From Paeniglutamicibacter quisquiliarum (lineage in GTDB: Bacteria; Actinomycetota; Actinomycetes; Actinomycetales; Micrococcaceae), in assembly GCF_019084045.1 (NCBI RefSeq), contig NZ_JAHRED010000003.1:434001-498000 (forward strand): a stretch of DNA of 64,000 nucleotides. The letters are read 5' to 3'. Made by a program: the position numbers and the translations under genes. The notes beneath the pieces are model-generated. The model was not told the DNA's origin, ran no database searches, and saw only the letters and a list, made by a program, of their open reading frames with translations. Shown piece by piece: positions 22,292 through 31,898 of this stretch. Numbering within the stretch: the stretch's first letter is position 1; every line of letters begins with the position of its first letter.

Positions 22292-24916
22292 ATGCAGTAT
22301 TCGCTATTTTTAACTAAAAATCGCTTTCGAAATCCAACTGGGCTCTTGGGGGAGACCAGCATTTCGTTGGCGCCGGACGACCCGGCCGAAATGATCCACG
22401 CGATTCTCACGGACCCCGAGGGCGGCGGGGCCGTATTGATCGGGCCCGCGGGCAACGGGCGCCAGGATGCCTTCGAGGCAGGGTTCTCCCGCCTCGAGGT
22501 CAAACCGGAACTCATCAGGCTCAACGGCACCAGTTTTGCAGCGGGCGTGCCCAGGGGTGCCCTCGCCTTCCTGCTGTCGCGCCTGGACGTCGGCATCGAA
22601 GCCACTCGGCACGAAGTCATCCACGGTATTGCTGGAATTCTCTGCCCCTTGGGGCATCCGGCGGTGGTGCTTCTCGGGCGGCCCGAGCTCGTCGACGAGC
22701 AGTCGGCATCGATTCTGGCGCAACTGGCCGCCATGCGGAAGATCGTCCTGGTGGTGATGTGCGAACGTCTTCAGGACCTTCCCCAGGACGTCCTGTCGCT
22801 GTACCGCTCCGGTCGGCTGGCCAGGATTAGCTTGCGCAGCATGGACATGGGCGAGACGCGCACTTTCCTGGAGCATGAACTTGGCGGGTCCATGTCCATG
22901 CTGGCCGCCGCCACGCTGCGTTATCTGACCGACAACAGCCGCGACCTGATGTTAAAGCTGTGCCGCATCTGGGTCACCGACGGGCAACTGCAGCAGCATC
23001 GGGGCGTATGGGTCCTGAGGCTGGGAGGGCTCGGTACCGGGCCGGCATTGAACACCCTGATGAACTCGATGCTCTCCGGTCTCAAGCAACCCGAGCGCCA
23101 GTTGCTGCAGGTCCTGGCCATCGGCGGTCCGATAGCACTCGACGTGGTGCACCGAAACGGGTCGGCGCAGGAACTGGACGCGTTGTGCAGAGGCGGACAT
23201 GTCCGCATAGTCCAGGGACCCATCGACCAGGTGCAAATCGGTGTTCCGTTGCTGTCGATCCTGTTGCGCGAAAGCCTCGACGAGGATCTGCGACTGAACG
23301 TTGAAGACCGCCTGAGCACCTTGCACACCGATCCGGCCGCCGCGCTGGCGCGTACTTCGATGCGCGCATTGCTGGACACCGGAGCCGTCCAAGAGATGGT
23401 CGCCGTGGCCCAGGACTTCGGCGTGGACGGTTTTGCCGCCGAGGCCTGGCCGCGCGACCCGGAGCACCGGATCGCCATCCTGAACCTGCACGTGAAGGCG
23501 CTGCTGAGGCTCCGTCGAACCGACGAGGCCGCAACCGTGTTGGCACGCGCCCAGGCAGGATTCAAGGAAGCACCTCACGGGAACGGCCTGGGCGACCGAA
23601 TGGCTTCGGCCGGACAGGAACTGGAGCTTCTCAGAAATCGAATTCTCATGGGCGTGAATGGCGGGCGCCCGGACAGCGACAGGCAAACGGACAGAATCCT
23701 GGACGAATGCAACGAGTGGCACACCGAATCGTTGCACTTCCGGGCATTGACGGTGCAATCTCTCGAATGGGCATCCCGCACACGGCAAGGCGACGCCCTT
23801 AACGCAGTCGAACAGATCAGCGACGACCTGGCCGGGCTAAGGATCAATGGTCAATTTGACGAGATCTTCCCCGCAGACGAAGCTGCCGAGCTCGAAGCCA
23901 TTCTGCTGCAGACCCAGTTGATGGCGGGGGATTGGAGGGGTGCCGCACACCGGGCAGGGGTGTTGGCCAGCGGCCAATACAGCAACCCGAGGGTCACCGC
24001 CTACGCCGATGCGGTCCAGGGCATCCTGTTCGGTCTTTTTGACGAGGCCGAACTCGCCCTGAAGGCACTTAATCCCGCCATGCAACAGTTCGTGTTCACT
24101 CCGGACGTGGCCGAACGTGCAGCTGTGGAAGCTGTCGCGACTTTTTCGCTGGTGTCCATCGGGCAGAGTGCCGAGGCCACCGAACTCCTGCTCCAGGAGC
24201 AGGAACCCGCACCGTCCGCAATGCCGCTGAACTTCTTTTCCTGGGTGGCTGAGGTCTTTGCGTCCCTTTCGGTGGCCCGCATCAATGACCCGGGCTCGGG
24301 GCAGTCCCGGATCGCGGCCTTTGCCGACAAGGTCCATGACGCCGGATACGCGGGATTGGAGATGCACACGCTGGCGTTGGCACTCAGGTTGGGGCATTTT
24401 GGGGTTGCAGATCGTCTCCACCGAGTCGCCGGGGACTGCCAGGGTTCGGTTGCGCTGAACTATGCGCGATTGGCGGCGGCAGTTTGCAACGAGGAACGCA
24501 GCGGAATCCCCAACGTCCTGGAAGAGCTGGGACGATCCGGCCAGGTGCTGTTGTCGGTCCCTACCACCAATGCGTTGGTCGAATTCATGGACCCCAAGGA
24601 ACAACGCAGATTGGCGACCTACTTGTCCCGTCTGAGGCGCCAATATGCAGGCAACCAAAGCGAGGACCTAGCCGCGGAAAAGGCACCGGGGGAGAAACTG
24701 CCCAGCTGGATGAAGGAACTGACCAAACGAGAGTCACAGGTGGCGCTTCTGGCCATAGACGGCCGTGGAAACTCCGAGATTGCCCGCAGCAGCGGAGTTT
24801 CGATCCGTACCGTGGAAGGCCACTTGTACCAGGTGTATTCCAAGCTGCAGGTACGAAATCGACAGGAGCTCACCGCCCTTGACAGAGCCACCAGGCGTGC
24901 ATCGGGTAAGAGATGA
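22292..24916 (+). CDS. Large LuxR-family regulator with a degenerate ATPase domain
   Basis: An 874-residue protein with the layout of LAL/MalT-like regulators: an N-terminal STAND-type NTPase region, a long helical repeat region, and a C-terminal LuxR/NarL helix-turn-helix (LTKRESQVALLAIDGRGNSE followed by IARSSGVSIRTVEGHLYQ). The P-loop position reads IGPAGNGRQDAF (about 50-61), so the Lys and Ser/Thr needed for nucleotide phosphate binding are missing. The Walker B position reads VVLLGRPELVDE without the Asp pair. ATP hydrolysis is therefore unlikely. ATG 22292 is chosen, with GGGGACGG upstream; TTG 22256 is an alternative. The stop overlaps the ATG of the following regulator (ATGA). Confidence 0.85.
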   Translation: MQYSLFLTKNRFRNPTGLLGETSISLAPDDPAEMIHAILTDPEGGGAVLIGPAGNGRQDAFEAGFSRLEVKPELIRLNGTSFAAGVPRGALAFLLSRLDVGIEATRHEVIHGIAGILCPLGHPAVVLLGRPELVDEQSASILAQLAAMRKIVLVVMCERLQDLPQDVLSLYRSGRLARISLRSMDMGETRTFLEHELGGSMSMLAAATLRYLTDNSRDLMLKLCRIWVTDGQLQQHRGVWVLRLGGLGTGPALNTLMNSMLSGLKQPERQLLQVLAIGGPIALDVVHRNGSAQELDALCRGGHVRIVQGPIDQVQIGVPLLSILLRESLDEDLRLNVEDRLSTLHTDPAAALARTSMRALLDTGAVQEMVAVAQDFGVDGFAAEAWPRDPEHRIAILNLHVKALLRLRRTDEAATVLARAQAGFKEAPHGNGLGDRMASAGQELELLRNRILMGVNGGRPDSDRQTDRILDECNEWHTESLHFRALTVQSLEWASRTRQGDALNAVEQISDDLAGLRINGQFDEIFPADEAAELEAILLQTQLMAGDWRGAAHRAGVLASGQYSNPRVTAYADAVQGILFGLFDEAELALKALNPAMQQFVFTPDVAERAAVEAVATFSLVSIGQSAEATELLLQEQEPAPSAMPLNFFSWVAEVFASLSVARINDPGSGQSRIAAFADKVHDAGYAGLEMHTLALALRLGHFGVADRLHRVAGDCQGSVALNYARLAAAVCNEERSGIPNVLEELGRSGQVLLSVPTTNALVEFMDPKEQRRLATYLSRLRRQYAGNQSEDLAAEKAPGEKLPSWMKELTKRESQVALLAIDGRGNSEIARSSGVSIRTVEGHLYQVYSKLQVRNRQELTALDRATRRASGKR

Positions 24917-27600
24917 GCAAGCCGAGCCACAGGGGCAGGGAAAGCTCGGTCGAATACCGGGAACTGCTCAACATTGTCACTAGTCCGGAGCCCAGTGGCG
25001 CCATCGTCCTTGGCAGCATGGGCATGGGCAAGACAAGCCTGGTCGAGGCGGTGCTGGCACACCCCGATGCGCCCGCGCCGGTGATGAGGCTTTATTGCAG
25101 CCCCACCCTCTCAGAGGTGCCTTATGGCGTCCTGTCACCATATTTGGGTTCCCTGCAACGCATCGAGGGTCCTGTTGAGGTTCTCCGCGAAATCAACACG
25201 GCACTCGAGGCCGCCGCCACGGGGGACGTGAAACCCGTCGTTGTGGTGGAGGACGCACACCACCTTGACACCGAATCCGCATTCGTATTGTCGCTCCTGA
25301 TGGAAAACGCTGCCCTGAAATTGGTCGCCATCGGCGCCGGCGTCATTGACAGCGGTTCCGCGCTGGCGGCGCTTTCCGATTCCGACGCACTATCCACCAT
25401 CGTTGTGCAGCCGCTTGGCCTCGAGGGCGTCCGGGCACTCGTTGAGGAGCAGCTTGGCGGCAAGATCAGCGAGGGAACAGCAAGGATCATCCTGGCCACG
25501 AGCGGAGGGAATCCGAGTTTCGTCCGGGCCAACGTGGAATCCTGTCGTGAGCAGGGAATCCTGTTCAACGACCGGGCGTTTGCCCACGACAGCGGAGATG
25601 CGCCATCCATCTGGATCCTTGCGCGCCCATTGCCGGCGGTGGACGACCGGTTGACGGACATGGTGACGGAAATTCACGGACTTACCCCTCATGCAGAACA
25701 GGGCACGCTCGAAATGCTGGCCCTCGCAGGTCCCTTGCCGAGCAAGCTCTTGTCGATTTGCGATATGCCCTACCGACACCTGCTCGACTCCGGGGAACTG
25801 CGGCAGACCACGAATTCCACGATGCGCATCAACTCCGCGCTGCATGAAACCATGTTGCGCCAGCTCGTCCCGGCGCAGCGGAAGGCCGAGCTGTTCGCCG
25901 TGTGGGACAGGGCGCGCGCAGACCTAGGCCTACAACCCACACCCACGCAGGTGCTGTGGGGAATCGAAATCGGCGTCGAAGCCGAAACCGACGTGGTGCT
26001 CCGTGCCGTGCAACAGGCAGCGGACGCCTTGGACTTCGAGCTGGCGTGGAAGTTGTGCGTCGCCTCGGACATCGCGGCGCGAAATGAGCGGGGAACGCTA
26101 CTGGAAGCCGCCGTGCTACTGGGAATGGGTCGATATTACTCGTCTCGGTCGCTGCTGGTCCGGCTCCTGGACCAGGCCAGGGATGCCTCCATGCTGACCT
26201 CGGCATATATGCAATTGCTTATTGTTCTGAGCAACCTCGATGTCGAGGCCCATGACAGGCAAGCCATCGAGCGACTGTGGGAAGCCCGTGCCAGTGAATT
26301 CGATGACAACTCCGGCCGTGGCGAAATCCTAAGAGGACATCGAACCGCGGAGCTGCTCCTGGAGCGCTGGAGCTCCTTGAACACCCCCGACGCGGAACGC
26401 CCGTCAACGGCCGAGCTGGAAAACCTTCTTGAGGATCCCGACATGACCCCCGAGGGGTGCCTCGTCGTGCTGTCCCTGCTCAGTGACCTCAACAGCATCG
26501 AGGGACGCAACGAGACTGCGCTGGATCTTGCACGTCAAGTGCTCAAGGGTCTGGGACAGAATCCTCGGCTGGAGGGAACCTACCAGTCAAAGACAGTCTT
26601 TCGGGTGGGCTGGAACCTGATCATATGCGGTCGGTACGTCGAGGCCAATGAGTTCATCGATTCGTACCAAGGCCAATCCATTCATTTGATCGTCCATCGC
26701 CAGGGCATGCTCGCCCTGCTTCATGGGCTGGGTGACCTGTTGCAAGGCCGGAAAGCAGCAGCCACTGAGGAACTTGCCGAAGCCGTCATGGAACTCCGCC
26801 TTAGGGACCCCGCCCAGTTGTTGGCGCTGGCATTGCGCCTGTATCAATGGACCTCGGGACAAACCGGTGTTGCCGTGTCCGACCGAGGTGCACGGCAACG
26901 TCGAGATCCCGCATCGAATGACCGGCAACGAGCAGAAGCCCTGGCCGAGACCCCTTCCAGCCGTCGCCTCTTTGCCAGGGCAGTCGCCGCGGGCATGGGA
27001 CATCCCCTGGGGCACGAAAAGGTTTCCGACTTTCCGCTCGTCGAACGCGAATTGCTGCTATGGAAAACAGCGCAATTGGACCACGAGGAGCTGCAAAGCG
27101 ATCCCGCCCAAGAGCGGCTGGCGTACCTGGTCCGAGGCCACGAGGGACCCCGGGCGACGCTGGCAGCACGCCTGGTCTCTTCACGGGGAATGAACGACGC
27201 CGAGGCCCTGGAGAGCCTGGGGCGAGATGCCCTGCATCAGGGCGATTTCCGCATCGCGACCGAGGCGTTGACCAGAGCAGCACTTAGATACCTGGCCGAA
27301 GGGGAACCGCGCGTCTGCGGTGCAATCCTGCGCCAGGTGGGGCGCATCATCGATGAGCAGGGCCTGGTGGCCGAAAACCACATTGCCCGGGCCTTGGCCT
27401 TCACGGAACTGACGGCACGGGAAAAGGAAATCGTGGATCTGGCACGTTCGGGGATGAATAATGCGCAGATTGCCCGGGCGTTGACCGTTTCCCAACGGAC
27501 AGTGGAAGGACATCTCTACCGGGTGTTCTCCAAGTTGGGTATTTCCGAGCGCTCGGAACTGAACGACATGGACCGCGAGTCGGGTAATGGCGGCAGCTGA
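24913..27600 (+). CDS. Large LuxR-family regulator with an intact ATPase domain
   Basis: An 895-residue LAL-type regulator and apparent paralogue of the upstream protein. Here Walker A is complete (GSMGMGKTS, residues 34-42) and Walker B reads VVVVEDAHHLD (109-119). A helical TPR-like middle follows, then a C-terminal LuxR helix-turn-helix (LTAREKEIVDLARSGMNNAQ then IARALTVSQRTVEGHLYR). It is translationally coupled to the first regulator by a 4-bp overlap. The pair lies directly in front of the exopolysaccharide locus on the same strand, so a role as its regulator is likely but inferred from position. Confidence 0.88.
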   Translation: MSKPSHRGRESSVEYRELLNIVTSPEPSGAIVLGSMGMGKTSLVEAVLAHPDAPAPVMRLYCSPTLSEVPYGVLSPYLGSLQRIEGPVEVLREINTALEAAATGDVKPVVVVEDAHHLDTESAFVLSLLMENAALKLVAIGAGVIDSGSALAALSDSDALSTIVVQPLGLEGVRALVEEQLGGKISEGTARIILATSGGNPSFVRANVESCREQGILFNDRAFAHDSGDAPSIWILARPLPAVDDRLTDMVTEIHGLTPHAEQGTLEMLALAGPLPSKLLSICDMPYRHLLDSGELRQTTNSTMRINSALHETMLRQLVPAQRKAELFAVWDRARADLGLQPTPTQVLWGIEIGVEAETDVVLRAVQQAADALDFELAWKLCVASDIAARNERGTLLEAAVLLGMGRYYSSRSLLVRLLDQARDASMLTSAYMQLLIVLSNLDVEAHDRQAIERLWEARASEFDDNSGRGEILRGHRTAELLLERWSSLNTPDAERPSTAELENLLEDPDMTPEGCLVVLSLLSDLNSIEGRNETALDLARQVLKGLGQNPRLEGTYQSKTVFRVGWNLIICGRYVEANEFIDSYQGQSIHLIVHRQGMLALLHGLGDLLQGRKAAATEELAEAVMELRLRDPAQLLALALRLYQWTSGQTGVAVSDRGARQRRDPASNDRQRAEALAETPSSRRLFARAVAAGMGHPLGHEKVSDFPLVERELLLWKTAQLDHEELQSDPAQERLAYLVRGHEGPRATLAARLVSSRGMNDAEALESLGRDALHQGDFRIATEALTRAALRYLAEGEPRVCGAILRQVGRIIDEQGLVAENHIARALAFTELTAREKEIVDLARSGMNNAQIARALTVSQRTVEGHLYRVFSKLGISERSELNDMDRESGNGGS

Positions 27601-27733
27601 GTAGACGCAATCCACGCAATGTTGAAGTAGTGACCACGCGTGTCAAGGAATGTCGGGGCTACGTAAGCTCTTTTACAGGGAGAAACGCAGGAAAAATGCG
27701 ATTAAGTCCTGTCCGAACGAGTTACCTCTAATT

Positions 27734-27754
27734 CCCGTCGCTTGCGACGGGTTT
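27734..27754 (+). terminator. Hairpin after the LuxR pair
   Basis: CCCGTCG-CTTG-CGACGGG followed by TTT; a compact stem-loop 130 bp after the second LuxR gene. Confidence 0.5.
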
Positions 27755-27837
27755 GGACTCATCCCTAGGGCGGGACCGGCGGCCAGCGGACCCTAAAAAG
27801 TCCACCCCCCAGCGACCGTCGGTCCCCTATCCGATCC

Positions 27838-27879
27838 GGCCCCATGCCGAGCGCACCACGCGCCAGGCATGGGGCCTGA
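27838..27879 (+). terminator. Second hairpin after the LuxR pair
   Basis: Perfect 11-bp arms GGCCCCATGCC and GGCATGGGGCC, followed by TGATTGTTT. It probably isolates the LuxR transcript from the EPS promoter. Confidence 0.6.
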
Positions 27880-27970
27880 TTGTTTCTTCGGCCCCGCAAT
27901 CCGAATTAGGTGTGGCGCTGGTATTGACCGAGTAGCGACCGAGTGTCCTTTTCGTCCGGTACGTGGATAA

Positions 27971-27990
27971 ACGAGTGTCGGGTCACTCGT
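27971..27990 (+). promoter_or_regulatory. Candidate activator operator of the EPS locus
   Basis: A perfect inverted repeat ACGAGTG-N6-CACTCGT. The octamer CGAGTGTC of the left arm also occurs 32 bp upstream (27940-27947) and again at 48956-48963 in front of the last EPS genes. Its centre lies about 43 bp before the start predicted from a TACGAT box, the position where class II activators bind. A link to the LuxR pair is inferred. Confidence 0.5.
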
Positions 27991-28011
27991 GCCTGACTTT
28001 GGCTCGCAACT

Positions 28012-28017
28012 TACGAT
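28012..28017 (+). promoter_or_regulatory. Possible -10 box of the EPS operon
   Basis: TACGAT with no recognisable -35 box at the right distance; the expected -35 position directly abuts the inverted repeat. This fits an activator-dependent promoter with a start near 28024. Confidence 0.35.
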
Positions 28018-28174
28018 CGGTGTTGACCGGGGCGCATGACCACTCGCGTGGGAACTTGGGGGCCCCGGAATTGTCACAGCATCATTGGGGAGATTGCACA
28101 GATGTGTAAAGAACGGGCTGAACACTTTGCCCTTTTCCACGGTGCCGATCCAGGTCGCACCGTGGGGGCAAGTC

Positions 28175-29752
28175 ATGACGCAAATTAGTGGAAAACTGGA
28201 TGGGCGCAAGCTTGGCATCATTCGGGCCTGGACGTCTTCGACCCTGACGACCACCTCTTCGGTTGCCGGCGCCAACACCGGAGTCGGCGGTCGAAGCTAT
28301 CGCCGCCGCTTGCTTCTGACCGACGTCTTGATCATCTGTCTGGCTTGCGTCCTGCCGGCCGCGGTGGCGATGGGTGCGGTCCCGGATGCCGGGGGAGGCG
28401 GCCGTGTACTGGCCCAGAACCTCGGATTGACGAACCTTGCCGCCACCCCGCCGCATAGTCTGGCCCTGGCCGGTATCATCATCGGCGGATGCTGGATCCT
28501 GAGCCTGAGGTTCTTTAGGACCCGTGCCATTGGCCGAATCGCCGTGGGGATGCAGGAATACAAGTTCCTCGCCTATGCAACCGTCGCGCTGGCCGGGGCC
28601 ATAGGGAGCCTGGCACTTGTCACCGACAGCACCGACCTGCGAATTTTCGTCGTCCTCAGCCTGCCTGTGGGTCTCGGCGCACTCCTGATCGGGAGGTGGG
28701 GATGGCGCCAGTGGCTGGCAGTCCAACGGGCGCGGGGCTTCGCATTGAGCAACGTCCTGATTTACGGCCAAGCCAAGGACGCCCCCTACGTGGTGCGCCA
28801 GATATCCCGAAAGTCGGGCCCCGCCTACCGCGTGGTCGGGGTTCTCCTTGATGGCGAACCCGACATCGACGCGGAGAACAAGATCCGCGCGGCGGACCCG
28901 ACCTTGCCGCTGATCTACGACTCGGGCCGAATCGAGGAAGAGGTGCGGCGCCTGGGCGCCGACGCGTTGGTGGTGGCCGGCCCCCTGACCGGGGGAAACC
29001 GCGCCATCCAGGAGTTGGGCTGGCGGCTGGAAACTTGTGCCACCCAGCTGATCCTCGTGTCCTCGCTGACCAACGTCTCCGGCCGCCGAGTGCGCATGAG
29101 CCCGGTGGACGGCATGCCGCTGCTGCACGTTGACCTGCCCGCGTTTACGGGCTGGCGCTACGGACTCAAGCGCGGCATGGACGTCGCGTTCTCGGCCGCC
29201 GTGCTGTTGATGCTCTCTCCGATCCTTTTGGTCATTGCCTTGGTCATCCGCCTGGACAGCCCAGGGAAGGTCTTTTTCAAGCAAGAGCGCGCCGGCCGCG
29301 ACGGCACTCCGTTCAAGATGTACAAGTTCCGCACCATGGTGGAGGACGCCGAGGCACAACTGGCCATCCTGCAGCTGCACAATGAGGGAGCGGGCCCGCT
29401 GTTCAAGCTCAAGGACGACCCCCGAGTCACCCGCGTGGGGAGCTGGCTGCGCCGGCACTCCCTGGACGAACTGCCGCAGTTCCTCAATGTCCTCAAGGGC
29501 GACATGTCGGTGGTGGGTCCGCGCCCGCCGCTGCGAAGGGAAGTCGCCGAATACGAGGGGCACACTTACCGCAGGCTCTACATCAAGCCCGGGGTCACAG
29601 GACTGTGGCAGGTCAGCGGACGCTCGAACCTGGACTGGGAGGAAAGCGTTCGGCTGGACCTGTACTACGTGGAGAACTGGACGGTCCTCAGCGACCTGCG
29701 CATCGTGTGGCGCACTTTCAAAGTCATGATTCAACCGGAAGGGGCCTACTGA
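28175..29752 (+). CDS. Polyprenyl glycosylphosphotransferase priming EPS synthesis (WbaP/CpsE type)
   Basis: This membrane enzyme transfers a sugar phosphate from a nucleotide sugar to undecaprenyl phosphate and so starts the repeat unit. The 525-residue protein has four or five N-terminal membrane helices, a CoA-binding-like middle domain, and a C-terminal bacterial sugar-transferase domain (about 328-520). That domain shows KRGMDVAFS, FFKQERAGRDGTPFKMYKFR, DELPQFLNVLKGDMSVVGPR and the GVTGLWQVSGRS motif. ATG 28175 has a GGGGGCA site; the frame is open further upstream but without a good start signal. It is the first gene of the EPS array, overlapping the next start by one base (TGATG). Confidence 0.93.
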   Translation: MTQISGKLDGRKLGIIRAWTSSTLTTTSSVAGANTGVGGRSYRRRLLLTDVLIICLACVLPAAVAMGAVPDAGGGGRVLAQNLGLTNLAATPPHSLALAGIIIGGCWILSLRFFRTRAIGRIAVGMQEYKFLAYATVALAGAIGSLALVTDSTDLRIFVVLSLPVGLGALLIGRWGWRQWLAVQRARGFALSNVLIYGQAKDAPYVVRQISRKSGPAYRVVGVLLDGEPDIDAENKIRAADPTLPLIYDSGRIEEEVRRLGADALVVAGPLTGGNRAIQELGWRLETCATQLILVSSLTNVSGRRVRMSPVDGMPLLHVDLPAFTGWRYGLKRGMDVAFSAAVLLMLSPILLVIALVIRLDSPGKVFFKQERAGRDGTPFKMYKFRTMVEDAEAQLAILQLHNEGAGPLFKLKDDPRVTRVGSWLRRHSLDELPQFLNVLKGDMSVVGPRPPLRREVAEYEGHTYRRLYIKPGVTGLWQVSGRSNLDWEESVRLDLYYVENWTVLSDLRIVWRTFKVMIQPEGAY

Positions 29753-30846
29753 TGAGCATCGCACCCGAAACGAGCGTCTACCCCGCACTGCGCGTTGCCG
29801 TGATCGGCGCCGGCTATTGGGGACCCAACCTCGCCCGCAACTTTGCAATGAGTTCCGACTGGGAATTGGTGGCCATCTGCGACATGGACCTGGAACGTGC
29901 CGCCGCACTGGCACGCAAAACGGGAGAGCCAGCCGTTGTCTCCTCCGTCGAGGAGCTGCTGCGGGACCACGCGATCGATGCGGTTGCCATTGCCACGCCG
30001 GCGCGGACCCATCACGGCATCGCCATGGCGGCCCTCGCCGCGGGCAAGCACGTCGTGGTGGAGAAGCCGCTGGCCGACAACAGCGTGCGCGGTACCGAGA
30101 TGGTGGAAGCTGCACGTGCCGCCGGGCTCATCCTGATGGCCGACCACACCTACTGCTACACCCCGGCGGTGCTCAAGATCCGCGAGCTCCTGGAAGCCGG
30201 CGAACTCGGCGAGATCCTCTACATCGACTCGGTGCGCATCAACCTGGGCCTCGTGCAGCCGGACGTGGATGTCTTCTGGGACCTGGCCCCGCACGACCTG
30301 TCCATCCTGGACTTCGTGCTTCCCGGCGGCCTCAACCCGCTGTCGGTCACCGCCCAGGGCGCCGACCCGCTGAACGCCGGCAAGGCCTGCGTGGGCTACA
30401 TGAACATGCCGCTGGACAACGGGGCCCTGGCCCACATCAACGTCAACTGGCTCTCCCCGACCAAGATCCGCCAAATGGTGATCGGCGGCAGCCGCAAGAC
30501 CCTGGTCTGGGACGACCTGAACCCGCAACAGCGCCTGAGCATCTTCGACCGCGGGGTCAACCTTGACCGCCAGGCGATGATCCGGGCCGATGCCGAGGAC
30601 CGCAAAGGCGCCACCATCTCATACCGGCTGGGCGACACCTGGTCGCCCGCACTATCGGAATTCGAGCCCCTGGGCTTGATGGTGGCCGAGCTGGCCTCAA
30701 GCATTCGGTCCGGCAACGCAGCGCCGACCGACGGGCTCTCGGCGCTGCGCGTGTTGAAGGTCCTTGAAGAGGCAAGCGCAAGCCTGGCAACCGGTTCGTT
30801 GCCGCAAACCCACAATCCTGATTCCAGTTTGGAGACTGCATCATGA
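29752..30846 (+). CDS. Gfo/Idh/MocA family nucleotide-sugar oxidoreductase (WbpB/WlbA-like)
   Basis: A 364-residue NAD(P)-dependent oxidoreductase with an N-terminal Rossmann motif VIGAGYWGPNLARNF, the family motif VVVEKPLADN (Lys at about 105) and the WDLAPHDLSILD stretch. WbpB/WlbA enzymes oxidise C3 of UDP-GlcNAc uronic acid before transamination. That role fits the DegT aminotransferases nearby and the WbpD-like acetyltransferase at 48.2-48.8 kb. The substrate is inferred from this set. No UDP-GlcNAc 6-dehydrogenase is in the window. It overlaps both neighbours. Confidence 0.82.
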   Translation: MSIAPETSVYPALRVAVIGAGYWGPNLARNFAMSSDWELVAICDMDLERAAALARKTGEPAVVSSVEELLRDHAIDAVAIATPARTHHGIAMAALAAGKHVVVEKPLADNSVRGTEMVEAARAAGLILMADHTYCYTPAVLKIRELLEAGELGEILYIDSVRINLGLVQPDVDVFWDLAPHDLSILDFVLPGGLNPLSVTAQGADPLNAGKACVGYMNMPLDNGALAHINVNWLSPTKIRQMVIGGSRKTLVWDDLNPQQRLSIFDRGVNLDRQAMIRADAEDRKGATISYRLGDTWSPALSEFEPLGLMVAELASSIRSGNAAPTDGLSALRVLKVLEEASASLATGSLPQTHNPDSSLETAS

Positions 30847-31865
30847 ACGAGAACCTGAAGTCATTGGCGGGGGGTCGCTATCTGGTGACGGGCGGGGCCG
30901 GAACCATCGGCTCGGAGATCGTCGACCAACTGCTGGCGGCCGGTGCGGCGCGCGTCGACATCCTGGACAACCTGGTGCGCGGGCGCCGGAGCAACATCGC
31001 CGAGGCGCTGGCCACCGGAAAGGTCAACCTCATCGAGGGGGACATCGCCGACAGGGCATTGGTCAGGGAGCTCGTGCAGGGGCGGGACGCGGTGTTCCAC
31101 CAGGCCGCGATCCGCATCACCCAATGCGCCGAGGACCCACGACTGGCGGTGGACGTGATGGTCAACGGAACGTTCAACGTCCTGGAAGCTGTCGTCGAGG
31201 CCAGGGTGCCCAAGATCGTTGCGGCCTCCAGTGCCTCGGTGTACGGCATGGCGGAGGAATTTCCCACGACCGAGCGCCACCATCCGTACAACAACGACAC
31301 CCTCTACGGCGCGGCCAAGACGTTCAACGAGGGAATGTTCAAGAGCTTTCGTGCCATGTACGGCCTGAACTACGTGATGCTGCGCTACTTCAACGTGTAC
31401 GGGCCCCGCATGGATGTCCACGGCGCCTACACCGAGGTGCTGGTGCGGTGGATGGAACGCATCGCCGACGGGCTGCCGCCGCTGATTTTCGGTGACGGAA
31501 GCCAGACCATGGACTTCGTCTTCTCGAAGGACATCGCACGCGCCAACCTGCTCGCGGCGGCCGGCGGCATCAACGAGGGCGTGTACAACGTCGCCAGCGG
31601 GACCGAAACCAGCCTGCGGCAACTGGCGGAAACGCTATTGGTGGCCATGGACTCGGACCTGGGCATCGACTTCGGCCCCGAGCGGGCGGTGAACTCGGTG
31701 GTACGCAGGCTGGCCGACACCTCCGCGGCCCGACGCGATCTGGGATTTGAGGCAACCACCGGGCTGGAGGAGGGGCTGGAAAAGCTGGTCGAATGGTGGG
31801 CCCCGCTTCGCGAGGAAGTGGCCGCCGGGCGCAACGCTGGCCACAAGGTCGGCACCAGAACCTAA
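30843..31865 (+). CDS. NAD-dependent nucleotide-sugar epimerase/dehydratase
   Basis: A 340-residue extended SDR enzyme with VTGGAGTIGSEIVDQLL, the FHQAAIRITQC segment, the catalytic SSASVYG and YGAAKTFNEG (Tyr-x3-Lys), then LRYFNVYGPRMD and the DFVFSKDIARANLLA motif. It resembles WbpP-type UDP-GlcNAc 4-epimerases and related C4 epimerases or dehydratases; which one cannot be settled by eye. It overlaps the oxidoreductase gene by ATGA and is followed after 33 bp by an aminotransferase. Confidence 0.82.
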   Translation: MNENLKSLAGGRYLVTGGAGTIGSEIVDQLLAAGAARVDILDNLVRGRRSNIAEALATGKVNLIEGDIADRALVRELVQGRDAVFHQAAIRITQCAEDPRLAVDVMVNGTFNVLEAVVEARVPKIVAASSASVYGMAEEFPTTERHHPYNNDTLYGAAKTFNEGMFKSFRAMYGLNYVMLRYFNVYGPRMDVHGAYTEVLVRWMERIADGLPPLIFGDGSQTMDFVFSKDIARANLLAAAGGINEGVYNVASGTETSLRQLAETLLVAMDSDLGIDFGPERAVNSVVRRLADTSAARRDLGFEATTGLEEGLEKLVEWWAPLREEVAAGRNAGHKVGTRT

Positions 31866-31898
31866 ATGGACATCGGGACTTCCTTGGGGGGAAGAACA

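Larger units (their letters stand above)
27601..28174 (+). other. Regulatory region between the LuxR pair and the EPS genes
   Basis: A 574-bp gene-free stretch. It holds two terminator-like hairpins close to the LuxR genes, then a block of GAGTG-containing repeats, a perfect inverted repeat, a possible -10 box and a leader of about 150 nt. The parts are listed separately. Confidence 0.6.
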
